DNA from: Aspidapion aeneum
Lineage: Eukaryota; Arthropoda; Insecta; Coleoptera; Brentidae
Length of the DNA stretch: 64,000 nucleotides
Reading direction: 5' to 3'
Assembly (NCBI GenBank): GCA_963576565.1
Contig: OY755045.1
Coordinates: 43,170,409-43,234,408 of the forward strand
The position numbers and the translations under genes are program-made. The notes under the pieces were generated by a model. It made no database searches. It was not told the origin of the DNA and saw only the letters and a list, made by a program, of their open reading frames with translations. This document shows, piece by piece, positions 35,783-46,156 of the stretch (positions are counted from its first letter, which is position 1; the number at the start of each line of letters is the position of its first letter).

Positions 35783-35944
35783 TATTTTTTTAAGGGGTAT
35801 CTCGAGCCGTTCTAACACTGTGAATGTTAAGCAATTAAATATCTTATCACTGTATTTACGATTAATCTGTACCTCTCTCATCTTTTCTGTGAATACTGCT
35901 CGACTAAAGCTAGCAGAGTAGCATACATTTTTTTAAAATAAAAA

Positions 35945-36243
35945 TGACATCATAAAAGAACGAATGGGAATCAAGGGAAGAATAACCGATGACATCACTA
36001 AAAGACAACTGATATGGTACGGCCATGTACAACGGATGGACCACGAAAGATTACCAAAGCAGGTCCTAGAATAGCAACCAATAGGTCGCAGAAAAAAAAG
36101 GCGTTCTAAACTGGAATGGCAACAGTCAATCCAAAGATCAATGAGTCAAAAAAACCTGACAGAAGATGGTTGTCAGGATCGAAGAAGGTGGAGAATAGGT
36201 CGGATAACGTAGAAAAACGTTCCAAACTGACATAGTGGTACTA
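35945..36243 (+). mobile_element. 5'-truncated RTE-like LINE, 3' end only
   Basis: About 300 bp matching the last part of the LINE at 14468-17540. Shared words include GACATCACTAAAAG, TGATATGGTACGGCCATGTA (RQLIWYGHVQRM) and AATGGCAACAGTCAATCCAA, then GTAGAAAAACGTTC and ACATAGT. It carries an in-frame TAG and a small deletion near 36200. The tail is reduced to TAGTGGTACTA. No clear target duplication is visible. Confidence 0.75.
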
Positions 36244-37139
36244 AAAGTTAATACTAAACTTCCGTAATTAAGCGTGTCCGTTAAAAGATAGAGATATTTA
36301 TATAATAAAGTTAATTATACACTTTCTGTAAAATGCTTACCTTTTGAGAAAATGATATAAAATGGAATAATTTCGGTTTATTTTGCATATACTATGGAAA
36401 TATATACATATAGGCTACTAGGTGTTCTTTATTTTATGTAATTAAGGATTTTCTCAAAAATAAGCAGTTCCGAAGTTAAAGGCCACTAAATAAAAAAATT
36501 GGTCAAAATCCAAAATGGCGGCGAAATGTTTAGCGTCATAACTCGAAAACCATTCGTCTGACAAAAAACCGTACAATAGCGTTTTTGTAGAAAATTTTAT
36601 TGCCTTCAACTTAAGTCAAAAACTTTTTTTTCTAAAATGTACAGGGATCAAGTAATTAAAAAAAACTTTTTTGTGCACCCTAAATCTAAGATGACGGGAG
36701 GAGACGCCCCCCCCCCAAGGTCGAAAACTGAAATTTTGTTTTAGTGCTCCAATGTAAACAACATATGTCAAAATCGCGACTACACCACCTTTTGCACTGG
36801 GGTTCTTTTTTTCGTAAATAACAAAATAAATAAATATCTTTAAATTTCAGCCAAAAGTTTTTTTTAGGGATATTTATTTTCCATTGCCTTATATCTGTTA
36901 TCTTTTAAAATGGGTAATTTTTCCAAAATTTAGTGAGATCTTTATCGAAATAAGTAACGACTGCCATTATCAGATAATTAAGCTTTTTCGAAAATAAACG
37001 AGTATAATTCATCACCTGGCTCGTCGAGTCTGCTCGAGCCAAAACTGTCATCAATGTGTGTTTTTGGATAAAGGCTTTAAAAATAGTTTAAAATCGTAAA
37101 ATAAAAATGAGAATATTACACAGACTCACAAGAAAAATA
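36244..37139. other. No gene seen
   Basis: AT-rich sequence with a common insect-type repeat flavour (CAAAATGGCGGCGAAATG at 36510, TCATAACTCGAAAACCATTC at 36535) and a C-run at 36709. No element termini, exon or RNA gene can be defined. Confidence 0.35.
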
Positions 37140-37823
37140 CTCTGCCAATCTATGGGCACCTAAGCTCACACTAAGTACTGTAGTTATAGTGTACGTGTGA
37201 GCTAATATAACTAAAAACTGAAATATATTTTATTCAACTCCAGACTCAATTACCTTTCGTTTGATACCACACAAGCCATGTTTTGCCTTAAACTCTAATT
37301 TTTTAAATCTACCCCCACCCTTTTATTAAAAACTAAAATGTATTTTGTTTAACTCCAGACTCATTTACCTTTTGTTTGATATCATACACGCCATATTTTC
37401 ACTTAAACTCTAATTTTTGACATCTACCCCCACCCTTTTCTTTAAATAACTTAAAATTCATTTTGTTTAACTCCAGACTTAATTACCTTTCGTTTGATAT
37501 CACACACGCCATATTTTCACATAAACTCTCATTTTTGAAATCTACCCCCACCCTTTTATGTGACTTGCGTTCGGTGGATTTCGTTCATTTTTTAATGGGA
37601 CCACCACGGCCCAAGACTCAGCCTAGGTACCAAATTTCACTTAAATCGGACAAGCGGTTTTTGAGTTATGCGGGTTGGTCGTTACAGACAGACATACAGA
37701 CAGACAGCAAGACAAAAACGCAAAGATATATAAAAAATTTTAAAATCGGAGCAACTTTTTTTTTCTCGAAAAAATTAGGATCACCATAGCTCACACTATT
37801 ATAGTATAGTAGTAGTGTGAGCT
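37140..37823 (-). mobile_element. AGCTCACAC-hairpin element, copy C
   Basis: A 684 bp copy in reverse orientation, starting CTCTGCCAATCTATGGGC and ending AGTGTGAGCT. The flanks are AAAATA on the left and AAAATG on the right, the same site as copies A and B on the other strand. The TCTG tract is reduced to about 26 bp of GACA units at 37685-37711. The core reads AAATCGGACAAGCGGTTTTT. It was inserted in the lead-in of a TACCTTCC-family element. Confidence 0.8.
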
Positions 37824-37847
37824 AAAATGGATCCATGGTGGATCTGA

Positions 37848-37910
37848 TACCTTCCTAGCCCATTAGCACACTCTAAGTAAACTCAATGATTACACAACTT
37901 CTATGGATAT
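37848..37910. mobile_element. TACCTTCC-family element, copy 3, left piece
   Basis: TACCTTCCTAGCCCATTAGC and ACACTCTAAGTAAACTC match the start of the family. The match stops where the hairpin MITE at 37911 begins. The remainder of the same copy reappears at 42827-43040, after the IS630-type transposon, so this element was split by that insertion. Confidence 0.65.
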
Positions 37911-38028
37911 GCAAACCAATAAACTTAACAGCAGCGGACAGATGGCCCTGCCGTATATTCATGTAGTTCCAATGATGACATGGCAGAGCCATCTGTCCGC
38001 TCCTGTTATTAAGTTTGTTGGGTTGTAT
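37911..38028. mobile_element. Hairpin MITE related to the IS630-type transposon end
   Basis: Arms AGCGGACAGATGGCCCTGCC and GGCAGAGCCATCTGTCCGCT flank a loop of about 30 bases (GTATATTCATGTAGTTCCAA). The outside reads CCAATAAACTTAACAGC on the left and CTGTTATTAAGTTTGTTGG on the right, that is, the terminal sequence of the transposon at 38044-42826. The same hairpin lies just inside that transposon's right end (42727-42795). I infer a deletion derivative made of two ends and the hairpin. Confidence 0.6.
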
Positions 38029-38928
38029 AAGTTTGTTGGGTTGTATAAATATACAACCCAACAAACTTAATAAATTCGCTACGTTATAAGAAGTCCGATA
38101 TCGAATTAAATCTTCAAAAAATGTTATCGCTTTTGAACAGTAAGTCAGTTAAGTTAGGATGCCCTCGCTGTACTTGATCGTACCAGACATCCCAATGGTT
38201 CACATTATTCCGCATAATATGAGTGGGCCAAATCAGCGGTCTTAAAACAAAATTATTTAAGAATTACGCGTTATCTTATACCACGATAAATATTTATATT
38301 TTATTTTATTTTTCACTAAGTTAGTCAATAAGTTAAAGATTTTATCAGGTACTTTTTCCGAGAATTTAATTATTTTGCGGTGAGTACAGGTAAATCTGGA
38401 GCTGTCGTCAATGCTAATAATCATTATTTTCCAAGAAATAATTAAAATTTGCTCCAGTTGTTCTATTATAAATAAGTTGGGATGCTTTTATTTGCTTTTA
38501 CTTTGGTTCCTATTGTGTGTGAATTTCATCAAGGTAGAATAAAGGGGAGCCGCTCCAAGCATTTGTATAATGCGACAGAAAGTGAAACAGAAATGTCTGC
38601 TTAACAGGGCTGCACTCAATACATTTGTTTATATTTATTTTTAATACAAGATGACAGCTTCTTCTCTGCAAGGGATATCGAGAAGGGTAATACTTAGGTT
38701 TGTGAAAAATTGATGTTTATTGATTTAGGGATGAAAACTATGAATTTATGATAAGATAAATTTTTAATTTTAATAAAAAAATTGTTTATAAAAATACCAA
38801 TAATATTAACTCACTAATAGTCACTTTCCTAATCAAAATCTGCCGTATAAAATTTCATTTTGCCGCGTTAATATTTGGTTTTGAAAAGTAACAGCGACTT
38901 CTATTATTGTAAATCATTATAAAATCGA

Positions 38929-40269
38929 TAGTCCGGGGCCATAGCATTTTTTGTGGGCTTTTTGATGAAGATTTTACAAACCTTGTTTGAGTTGATTACT
39001 AATGATCCCACCAACCTGACCTGTTAACAGACCCAAAATTATCTTAATCAAAAAGTAAGGTTAGTTGTCAATTTTTTTTAATTCTGAACGATTTGGCACG
39101 TACATCAAAATTCAGGTATTTATTTTTTGGCTGTCAAAAATATTTATATATGGGTAAAATGTGTTTTTAGATCATGCCTTATATCTTCTAAACTATTGCA
39201 CCTGCAGAACTATGATTTAATAAATTAGTAGCTCATACAATTACCCACAGGTCGGCTATGTATAAAAAATTTCGAAGGTGTTTCGAGGCCACGAAACATT
39301 TTTGTAATTTACAATCAAAAAAGCTTAATTGACTCTGCGCTGTCAGCGAATTTGCACCAAACGGTTGCGATTGACTGCTTCCTAATTTTACGTTGCTCCC
39401 GGTTCCTAGGGGCCGTAAGGGGCTAATAACTTATTTTGACCCACCGCACATAGCATGTATTCCTCTAATTTAGTGAGACCTAGTTGTGCAGGTGCAGTAG
39501 CGTGAAAAATAAATGAGATAGTCTAAAAATATATTGTACCCCCGACATCCCCTAGGGGCCATTAAGATATTTTTTTATTACAGGTAATGGATCAATACCC
39601 GAAGTCAGATATAAAATTAGTTTTTTTTTAAATTTAATTTGATAAAATTGCTTGAACTTTAAAATGTATCATCTATGTAGGGGCCGCCTCTAAATATGAA
39701 AATGTTTATATTTTGTGATATGTGCCGGACCCAATAAAATATCTTGATTTTCTCATTTTTCGGTGGGTTCAACATAAGATATTGACTCCTTAGAGCCCCT
39801 AGGATCCGGGGGAAAGTATAAAGTATACAAAATTACCGTTAGGGTAGAGTATAAGTCAACTAACCTTTTTTTAATTTAAATTAAAAAAAAATTAGAGGCC
39901 TAGGGGGCCTCGATTTTTCTTATATGGCAAATCTGTGGGTAATTGTATGGCCTACCAACATGATAAGACATAGTTGTGAAGGTGCAATAGTTTAGAAGAT
40001 ATAAGGCATAATCCTCAAACACATTTTGCCCCCTTGCGCGCCCCAGGGGCAAAATATATAATTTTTTTTGACAGTCAAAAAGCGAGTGCGTAAAACCGTT
40101 TAGAAATTAAAAAATATTTTGACACTCTAACCTGCTTTTTGACTAAGACAATTTTGGGTCTGTCAACTGGTCGGTTGGTGGAATTATTAGTATTCGATTA
40201 AAACTGGTGTTGTAAAATCTTCATCAAAACGCCTACGAAGGCCAAATTTTGACGCTAGGGCCCGGACTA
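38929..40269. mobile_element. 1.34 kb foldback element
   Basis: Ends TAGTCCGGGGCCATAGC and GCTAGGGCCCGGACTA. Complementary pairs continue inward: TTGATGAAGATTTTACAA against TTGTAAAATCTTCATCAA; CTTATATCTTCTAAACTATT against AATAGTTTAGAAGATATAAG; CAATTACCCACAG against CTGTGGGTAATTG. Arms are therefore about 400 bp or longer. No frame is coding. It is nested in the IS630-type transposon. Confidence 0.8.
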
Positions 40270-41041
40270 CGATGCGGTTATTAAAAAGCAGTGTGCAGCC
40301 CAGTGGGAATAATTTGTTCTTGATTGTATGACATCAAACTGTCTTAGGCCTGTAAAAGTGCTATTTTCGATAGTTGTTTGATGGAGAGTACTCTCCATTA
40401 AACAACGATAATATAAAATTTTTGGCAGAAATTAATATGAGACTAGGGGCCGATTCTGATCCGCTAGCCTTGTGTTTCTTGGTTGGGTAAATGAACCTGA
40501 TGTAATTTATTAGTTTTAATAAAATTTGTTTTATTGTAGTAAAAATACAGTTTGTTTCTATATTCGTGGACAGGACGGCGCAACCAATTCGTTAATTCAA
40601 AAAGGGGGGGCCAGCGCCAAAGAAAAAAGTTTGGCTATAGAGTAGGGTAGAATGTGTACTGGTTGTAAGCTTTAGTTAAGCTAGAGAACTACTTTTCAAA
40701 ATTTTTGTTCCATAAAAAACACAAGTACGGTTCTGTTTATTGTTTATACTCACCTATGAAATGTTATTCCTTTTGATATCTTCTGATCTACACTGCTTCT
40801 GCTACCATAACTACGTAAAGGACAAAACACAATGTTCGTTTTCAAAAAAACTAGCAAAAATGCCACTCGAATCTTTAAGAAAACACAATTTAAATGAAAA
40901 TAAAGCTCGATCGATCCGATCGATCGCGATGACAGAAGTGTATAAACAATATGGCCGAAGGGGGTATATGTAAGTTGCGTCATGTCAGCTCCTCTTTATT
41001 CTACCTCGATGGTGAATTTAAAGCAGTTATAAAGCAAAGTT

Positions 41042-42343
41042 ATGGAGAATGTTCAGCAAGGTGACACAACGTCTAGAAGGTGTTTATCTCCAGGTGAACG
41101 CCGTTTGGTATTACAAGTGGAACGTTATTTTACTTTAGAAAAAAATAACTCGGGCCCGTTAGTGTCTGTTTTGGCAGTGCAAAAACGAACGTCTGATTGC
41201 GGCATTTCAAAAAAAGAGTGAAGAGGAATTGGACAGACCAAATAAAAGGGTTCAACAGCATTCAAAAACCTTTGATCTACCCCAGGGGATTAAATTATCG
41301 ATTAGAAATATTTTTTATGATATGTATAAGGCAAAGGAATATGTTACCCTCAAAGCTATTCTAGAAAAGATAAAAGAAAAACAACTTTGCGATATTGGAA
41401 TTACCAGTTTGTCCTAAATTTTAAAAGAGATGGGCTTTAAATATAAAAAAAAGACGAACAACAGAAAAGTGCTTTGCGATCAATCCAATATTGTGTCAAG
41501 ATGGCAATGTTTAAGAGATTACATAAAAAACAAAAAATCGGAATTGCCAAGGCAAATTTGTTTTTCTTGACGAAACATGGGTATTTGCGCACGGAACTTC
41601 AACAAAATCGTCGTGGCAGGATGAATCGAAACATTGCTATTCCAGTACCCGTGCAAGTAATGGAAAAAGATATATAATAATACATGCAGGCAATGAAGAA
41701 GGGTATATTTCAAATGCCAGTTTAATGTTTTCATCAACAAAAAAAACTGACGATTATCACGGCAATATGGATGCCAAAATTTTTGAGCATTGGTTTGAAG
41801 AAAAACTTAAAAAGTTTAGAAAACCCTTTCTTAATTGTTTTGGACAATGCGTCTGACCATACGAGACTGGATAAGAAATTTCCTACAAGCAGTTGAAAAA
41901 AAGAGGAAAGAAATAAGAGAGTGGTTGTCAAAGAAAACATAAACCATGAAAATTTATGTTTTAAAAAGCGTTCTTTTAAGCAAGTGTTAAGAGCAGCCAT
42001 TAAAAAAAAATATGTTGTTGACGAATTAGCCCTTCAATATGGACATCAAGTTTTTAGATTACCACCCCACCATTGCCATTACAACGCAATTGAATTGGTA
42101 TGGGGTATTAGCAAAAATTACTATGACAAACATGCCTGCAAACATATGGGTGAGCCTAGCGTTATAAAGTTGTGGGAGCCTCCTCCTTAGCAAAGTGGGC
42201 AAAGAAGAATGGGAAATATGCATTGAACACACGGAAAAAATTATTTTTGAATCTTATGAGACAGAACAGGTTATAGACGAAGTAAGACCATTAATTCTGA
42301 AAGTATGGATGATATTTCAGATGCAGAGGGAGACTATTTTTAG
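41042..42343 (+). pseudogene. IS630/Tc1-type DDE transposase, disrupted
   Basis: Pieces of about 430 codons can be followed through several frames, from ATG 41042 (SPGERRLVLQVERYF) to stop 42341. The N-terminal part is the presumed DNA-binding region. The catalytic Asp residues are in VFLDETWVF (codon 41569) and LIVLDNASDHT (codon 41843). The Glu is in YNAIELVWG (codon 42092), the typical Tc1/IS630 context. The last two are 82 residues apart, far more than the 34-41 of standard Tc1/mariner families. Frameshifts lie between 41200 and 41570, before 41843 and around 41895-41935, where two compensate. The acidic tail SMDDISDAEGDYF ends it. It lies inside inverted repeats 38044/42826. Confidence 0.8.
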
Positions 42344-42826
42344 AATGGATTTATAAGTAGGTGCGTTCTATCGCAAGACTGCAATATCGGTTCTTTTTAG
42401 AACCAAAACTTTATAAAAAAGAATTCGTAAAACTAATTTGCCCAAATACTATAAAAGCTAAGAAATAATCTTTTCTTACCTAATTATAAATAAATTCAAA
42501 TAATTAATAAATTTAAATACGTACTAAGCACTGTAAGTCTTTCCTAATTACCCAAGCAAAAAAGCACTACTTACTTTAGTCACTAGATGTAAAAACTACT
42601 ATTATTTAGAAAATGTAATTCGTCATGTTCTAAAAATATAATTTATTGTTTGAGAACCACCGACTTACCACCGATTTTATTGCTTAGCGGACTTCATACA
42701 GCGTACCGATTTTAACAGCTAGAAGCGGACAGATGGCTCTGCCGTATATTCATGTAGTTCCAATGATGACATTGCAGAGCCATCTGTCCGCTGCTGTTAT
42801 TAAGTTTGTTGGGTTGTATATTTATA

Positions 42827-43040
42827 GAACTATCCTAAGCATTAAAGAATTTTGACCAAAATCTAGTCAGCTCTTTACAGTATGTGTACTATTTTACTTG
42901 AAAACTTCATGAAAATCGGTTCAGCGGTTGATTATCTATTATAAGCCGGACGAACACACACACGCGGACAGACGTCATGACGATATTGCTAAGATTGGTC
43001 AAAATACACCCAAATAACACATTTTCGGTGACATGAGACA
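42827..43040. mobile_element. TACCTTCC-family element, copy 3, right piece
   Basis: Family words TTTTGACCAAAATCTAGTCA, GAAAATCGGTTCAGCGGTT, GACGATATTGCTAAGAT and CACCCAAATAACACATTTTC appear in the usual order directly after the IS630-type transposon. The final GGCTAGGAAGGTA terminus is missing. Together with 37848-37910 it forms one interrupted copy. Confidence 0.65.
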
Positions 43041-43076
43041 GACCATGATTTTCTGTTTATCGAAAGTATCACTGTA

Positions 43077-43453
43077 CAGGGTGTTAATAAAAGCTACAGG
43101 GTGATATTTTTTCAAAGGTCATGCCCCATTTTTCCCCCAAAACTTTTTTATTCAAAAACTTTTTAATCTCTGGCAATTTATATCAGACCGTTTTCGAGAA
43201 AAAGACAAAAAAGGAAAATCTGCAGAAATTGTAAAATAAATCTTGATATAGATCTATAACTTTTAAAAAATTTAATTTTGATATACTTAGTTTCATTTTA
43301 TTAAGAATCCAACATTCAAACTGAATTTCATCTGATATTTAGTTTTTGAGACATTACATAAGTTGACATTTTTAAATGGAATGGCATTCTCGATTTTTAA
43401 AATAGGCGTACAATGTTGCTGAAAATCAAACAAACATTTTTTTCGCCACTCTG
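43077..43453. mobile_element. Possible mariner-type MITE (CAGGGTG end)
   Basis: CAGGGTGTTAATAAAAG follows a TA at 43075-43076, and CGCCACTCTG precedes a TA at 43454-43455. Only about nine terminal bases match as inverted repeats, so the pairing of the two ends is tentative. The interior is AT-rich and noncoding. Confidence 0.35.
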
Positions 43454-43459
43454 TACAAT

Positions 43460-44365
43460 GTTATTTGGTAACAAATACAAAACCATCAATTGTCAACATA
43501 AACAACCTTGTTTTATCAGTACTAATTCATCACGCCCATATCTCTTCTAAGCCCATTATTATTTTTAATAGCATTTTGCCCATTTCATCATTATCACATT
43601 TAATAAAAATTTTCAGCAACTGCTTTTCATCACATGTGATTTAGCTTCCATACCAAGGATAATAATCTACAAATTTAAAAGCATATAAGAAACTAAAGAG
43701 AAGAAAGAAACAAAATGTTGAATCAAATACATTGGCAAATAATAATAAAAGATAAGTGAATTTTGTCTTCTAAAAGACGAACGCAGTTGCAAAGTAATTA
43801 GGTTCAATTTTGAGAAATTTTGGTGTCAAATTAAATTAAGCATCTGTAAAAAAAATATTTTTTGAAAAGAAAAAAGTAATTTTATACGAAAACAAGATAA
43901 TAATCCTTTTTTTTTAATTTATCGATTTTTAATTGTATCCCTCCCTAGTTTGAAAGAAAAGACCTAGTAACTTAACCGCTTAAGCCTTATTAAAATGTAT
44001 GAGGTTCTAATATTCTGCAATATTTTGGAATTTTTTTAAGGCAAAAGGTAACTTTTTGTTTTTTGATTTACAAGCGATCTTTTTATCTTCAAAACCTTTA
44101 TTGCAAATATTGTTATCTGGTCTGGAAGTCTACTGGTGCTCACAGGCCTCATTTTTCTACAAGCCATCAACCAACCCGTTTGCGAGCTTATCTTTTGTTT
44201 TATCTGCGGGAGAAATCAAGAAACAAAAAAACTTTACAGCTGTGTTTGGACATGCGATGGTTTTGTAGTGACTTTGCAAAAATAAAAACAATCATATAAT
44301 TAAAATACCTAATATAAATTTTTATAAAATTAAATGGAGTATTTAAAAGGAGTCTTATTATTGTC
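43460..44365. other. No gene seen
   Basis: AT-rich sequence. A frame of 70-78 codons at 44056-44299 lacks any motif and overlaps another open frame. No element termini are recognised before the MITE at 44366. Confidence 0.35.
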
Positions 44366-45097
44366 CGGCCAGAATAAAATGAGGCACAAAAGAGATGGCT
44401 TCAATAAGCGCTATCTTTTTCTGTTCAGTGGTGTTCTATAATTTTTTAATTGATCATTATTAGGTATTTTATATTTTACTCCCCCTAAGCCTTTTTTTGC
44501 TGAAAAACTCCATACCTTATTTTTCTTAAAAATAAATATTTTTCAAAACTTTTATACTTATTATATTATATAGGTACCTACCTATTTCTGGTTCATTAGG
44601 TAGGTGCGTACGAATCTAGAAACCTAAAAAAATACCAATTGAGGCTTTCTAAAAATTGCAAAAATTCAAAACCATTCGTTACATCTTTAAAATTGGAACG
44701 CCACACAGTTTTAATAAAAAATTTAAAAAAGTGTATATGATACGCCACTGTTTCTTTTTATTGGTCTAGAATGTGTATGAAACGTGCCTAATCATCCTGT
44801 TTGAGCCCAGCGATAACAATAGAAGCCAAATAAAAGGGTATGAATTGTGAACGGGCCGGATTAGAGTTGAGCCAGCGGTAACAATAGAAACCCTATAAAA
44901 GGGTGTGAATTATGAACGCGCTGGAGTCGATTTCGTTAAACGTACCGGACGAGTACCGTTTTTTCTTGTAATATTAAAATTTTGTTGATAGAAAATTTGC
45001 GAAAAATGAAGATCACCCAGTAAGACCAAAGTGCTGTAAACAGAGGGAGTTAGAGTGAATTGAGCCAACTCTTTTGCCCCTCATTTTATTCTGGCCG
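44366..45097. mobile_element. 732 bp MITE with 35 bp inverted ends
   Basis: The left end is CGGCCAGAATAAAATGAGG, then CACAAAAGAG; the right end is the inverse, CTCTTTTGCC then CCTCATTTTATTCTGGCCG. A tandem pair near 44803-44870 and 44875-44945 repeats GAGCCAGCGGTAACAATAG, then AAAAGGGTGTGAATTATGAA, with a CTATAAAAGGG box in the second copy. No coding frame. No clear target duplication (TTATTGTC against ATTAGGTT). Confidence 0.7.
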
Positions 45098-45244
45098 ATT
45101 AGGTTCAAAAATTAAAAAATAAAACACAAAAGCTATTCGAAAAAAATAATACGTTTTTGCAATAAATCCTTTAATTATCAAAAATGTTGTCAGAGTTTTG
45201 GTTTTTGAGATAGCAGGCCTAAAAACTGACTGATGTAAAAATAA

Positions 45245-45726
45245 ATGGATCCACGATGGATCTGAAACCTTTCAAGCCCATTAGCACACTCCAAGTAAAC
45301 TCCAAATAAATAAAAAAAGTTTTTGTAAATATCTCAAAAACGGAAGCTCCTACGAAGTTTTGAGTCATAACAGAAATTATTGACAAAAAGTGTTCTACTA
45401 TATTCCAAAAACCCCATGCGATGCTCCGTTAAGAAGTTGGCATATTTTCAATTTTTAACCTGTCAAAAAATTAACAATGGATTTTGACCAAAATCTAATC
45501 AGCTTATTACAGTATTGTACACTATTTTCCTCAAAATTTCCTGAAAATCGTTCAGCGTTTTAGGAACTATCGTGTTACGGACAGACATATACACACATAC
45601 CTAGACGTCACGACGATATTGCTAAGATAGGTCAAAATACACCCAAATAACACATTTTCGGCGTCTCTTGTTTTTTCGTTGAAATCATTACCTTCTCTAG
45701 CCATTGAGGCACGGGCTAGCAATGTA
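45245..45726. mobile_element. TACCTTCC-family element, copy 4
   Basis: It begins ATGGATCCACGATGGATCTG, continues AACCTTTCAAGCCCATTAGC and ends CACGGGCTAGCAATGTA. The interior has the shared CTCCGTTAAGAAGTTGGC, TTTTGACCAAAATCTAATCA and GACGATATTGCTAAGAT words. The inverted terminus has mutated on both sides. It ends 395 bp before the host gene's start codon. Confidence 0.75.
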
Positions 45727-45990
45727 AAAATGAAGGTGTTCAAGATGTAGTGCCATAATATTTGGTTTCTCAAATAATTTTAAAACACAAAGATTATAGG
45801 CTGATAAAAAATCTTTGAAATATATGTACATATCAGCAGAATATATTTAGTTGCAAAGTTTAGTTTAAAATAAAAAAAACAAGTACAATGTCATTAACAA
45901 TATTCAACGAAAAAGAAGCCGGGCAATAACTTTGAAAAAAAGCGATCATTTTCAGGAAAAACAAACATTTATTTTCTTATGGTGTAAAAA

Positions 45991-45997
45991 TATAAAA
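45991..45997 (+). promoter_or_regulatory. Candidate TATA box of the host gene
   Basis: TATAAAA stands 130 bases before the ATG at 46121. A start site 25-30 bases downstream, near ATTTCAGGGT, would give a 5' UTR of about 100 bases. In AT-rich DNA such a box is common by chance, so support comes only from its position. Confidence 0.2.
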
Positions 45998-46120
45998 CAA
46001 ATAAAACGTGATTTCAGGGTAAAAAACTAGTAATAAACAAATGGGATGATGTATTATTATTCTGAATTAAAATTACCTAAAAACTGCGTTTAGTCTTGTC
46101 ACAAGTAAATTACATATAGA

Positions 46121-46156
46121 ATGTTGCGTTTTTGGTTGTTTAGTGCCCTGTCTTTG
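46121..46156 (+). CDS. Host gene, coding exon 1: signal peptide
   Basis: Twelve codons, MLRFWLFSALSL, followed directly by the donor GTAAGT at 46157. The exon ends between codons (phase 0). The next coding exon begins ALTKEISS in the same phase, so the joined start is a short basic N-region, a hydrophobic core and a plausible cleavage site after SLA or ALT. This is a typical eukaryotic secretory signal and the main reason for choosing this ATG: the exon-2 frame has no suitable ATG near its own start. Such a small exon cannot be proven by eye alone; the matching phase, the strong donor and the sense of the product together support it. The intron (46157-49221) is full of transposons. Confidence 0.65.

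Larger units (their letters stand above)
38044..42826 (+). mobile_element. IS630/Tc1-type DNA transposon with nested foldback
   Basis: The ends are a perfect 30 bp inverted repeat (38044-38073 and 42797-42826), including TACAACCCAACAAACTTAAT and its complement. Behind them, AAGAAGTCCGATAT on the left resembles the inverse of AGCGGACTTCATAC on the right, so the inverted repeat continues once the hairpin at 42727-42795 is skipped. It encodes a broken DDE transposase (41042-42343). A 1.34 kb foldback sits at 38929-40269; without it the transposon would be about 3.4 kb. The outer flanks are two pieces of one TACCTTCC-family element. Confidence 0.75.
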
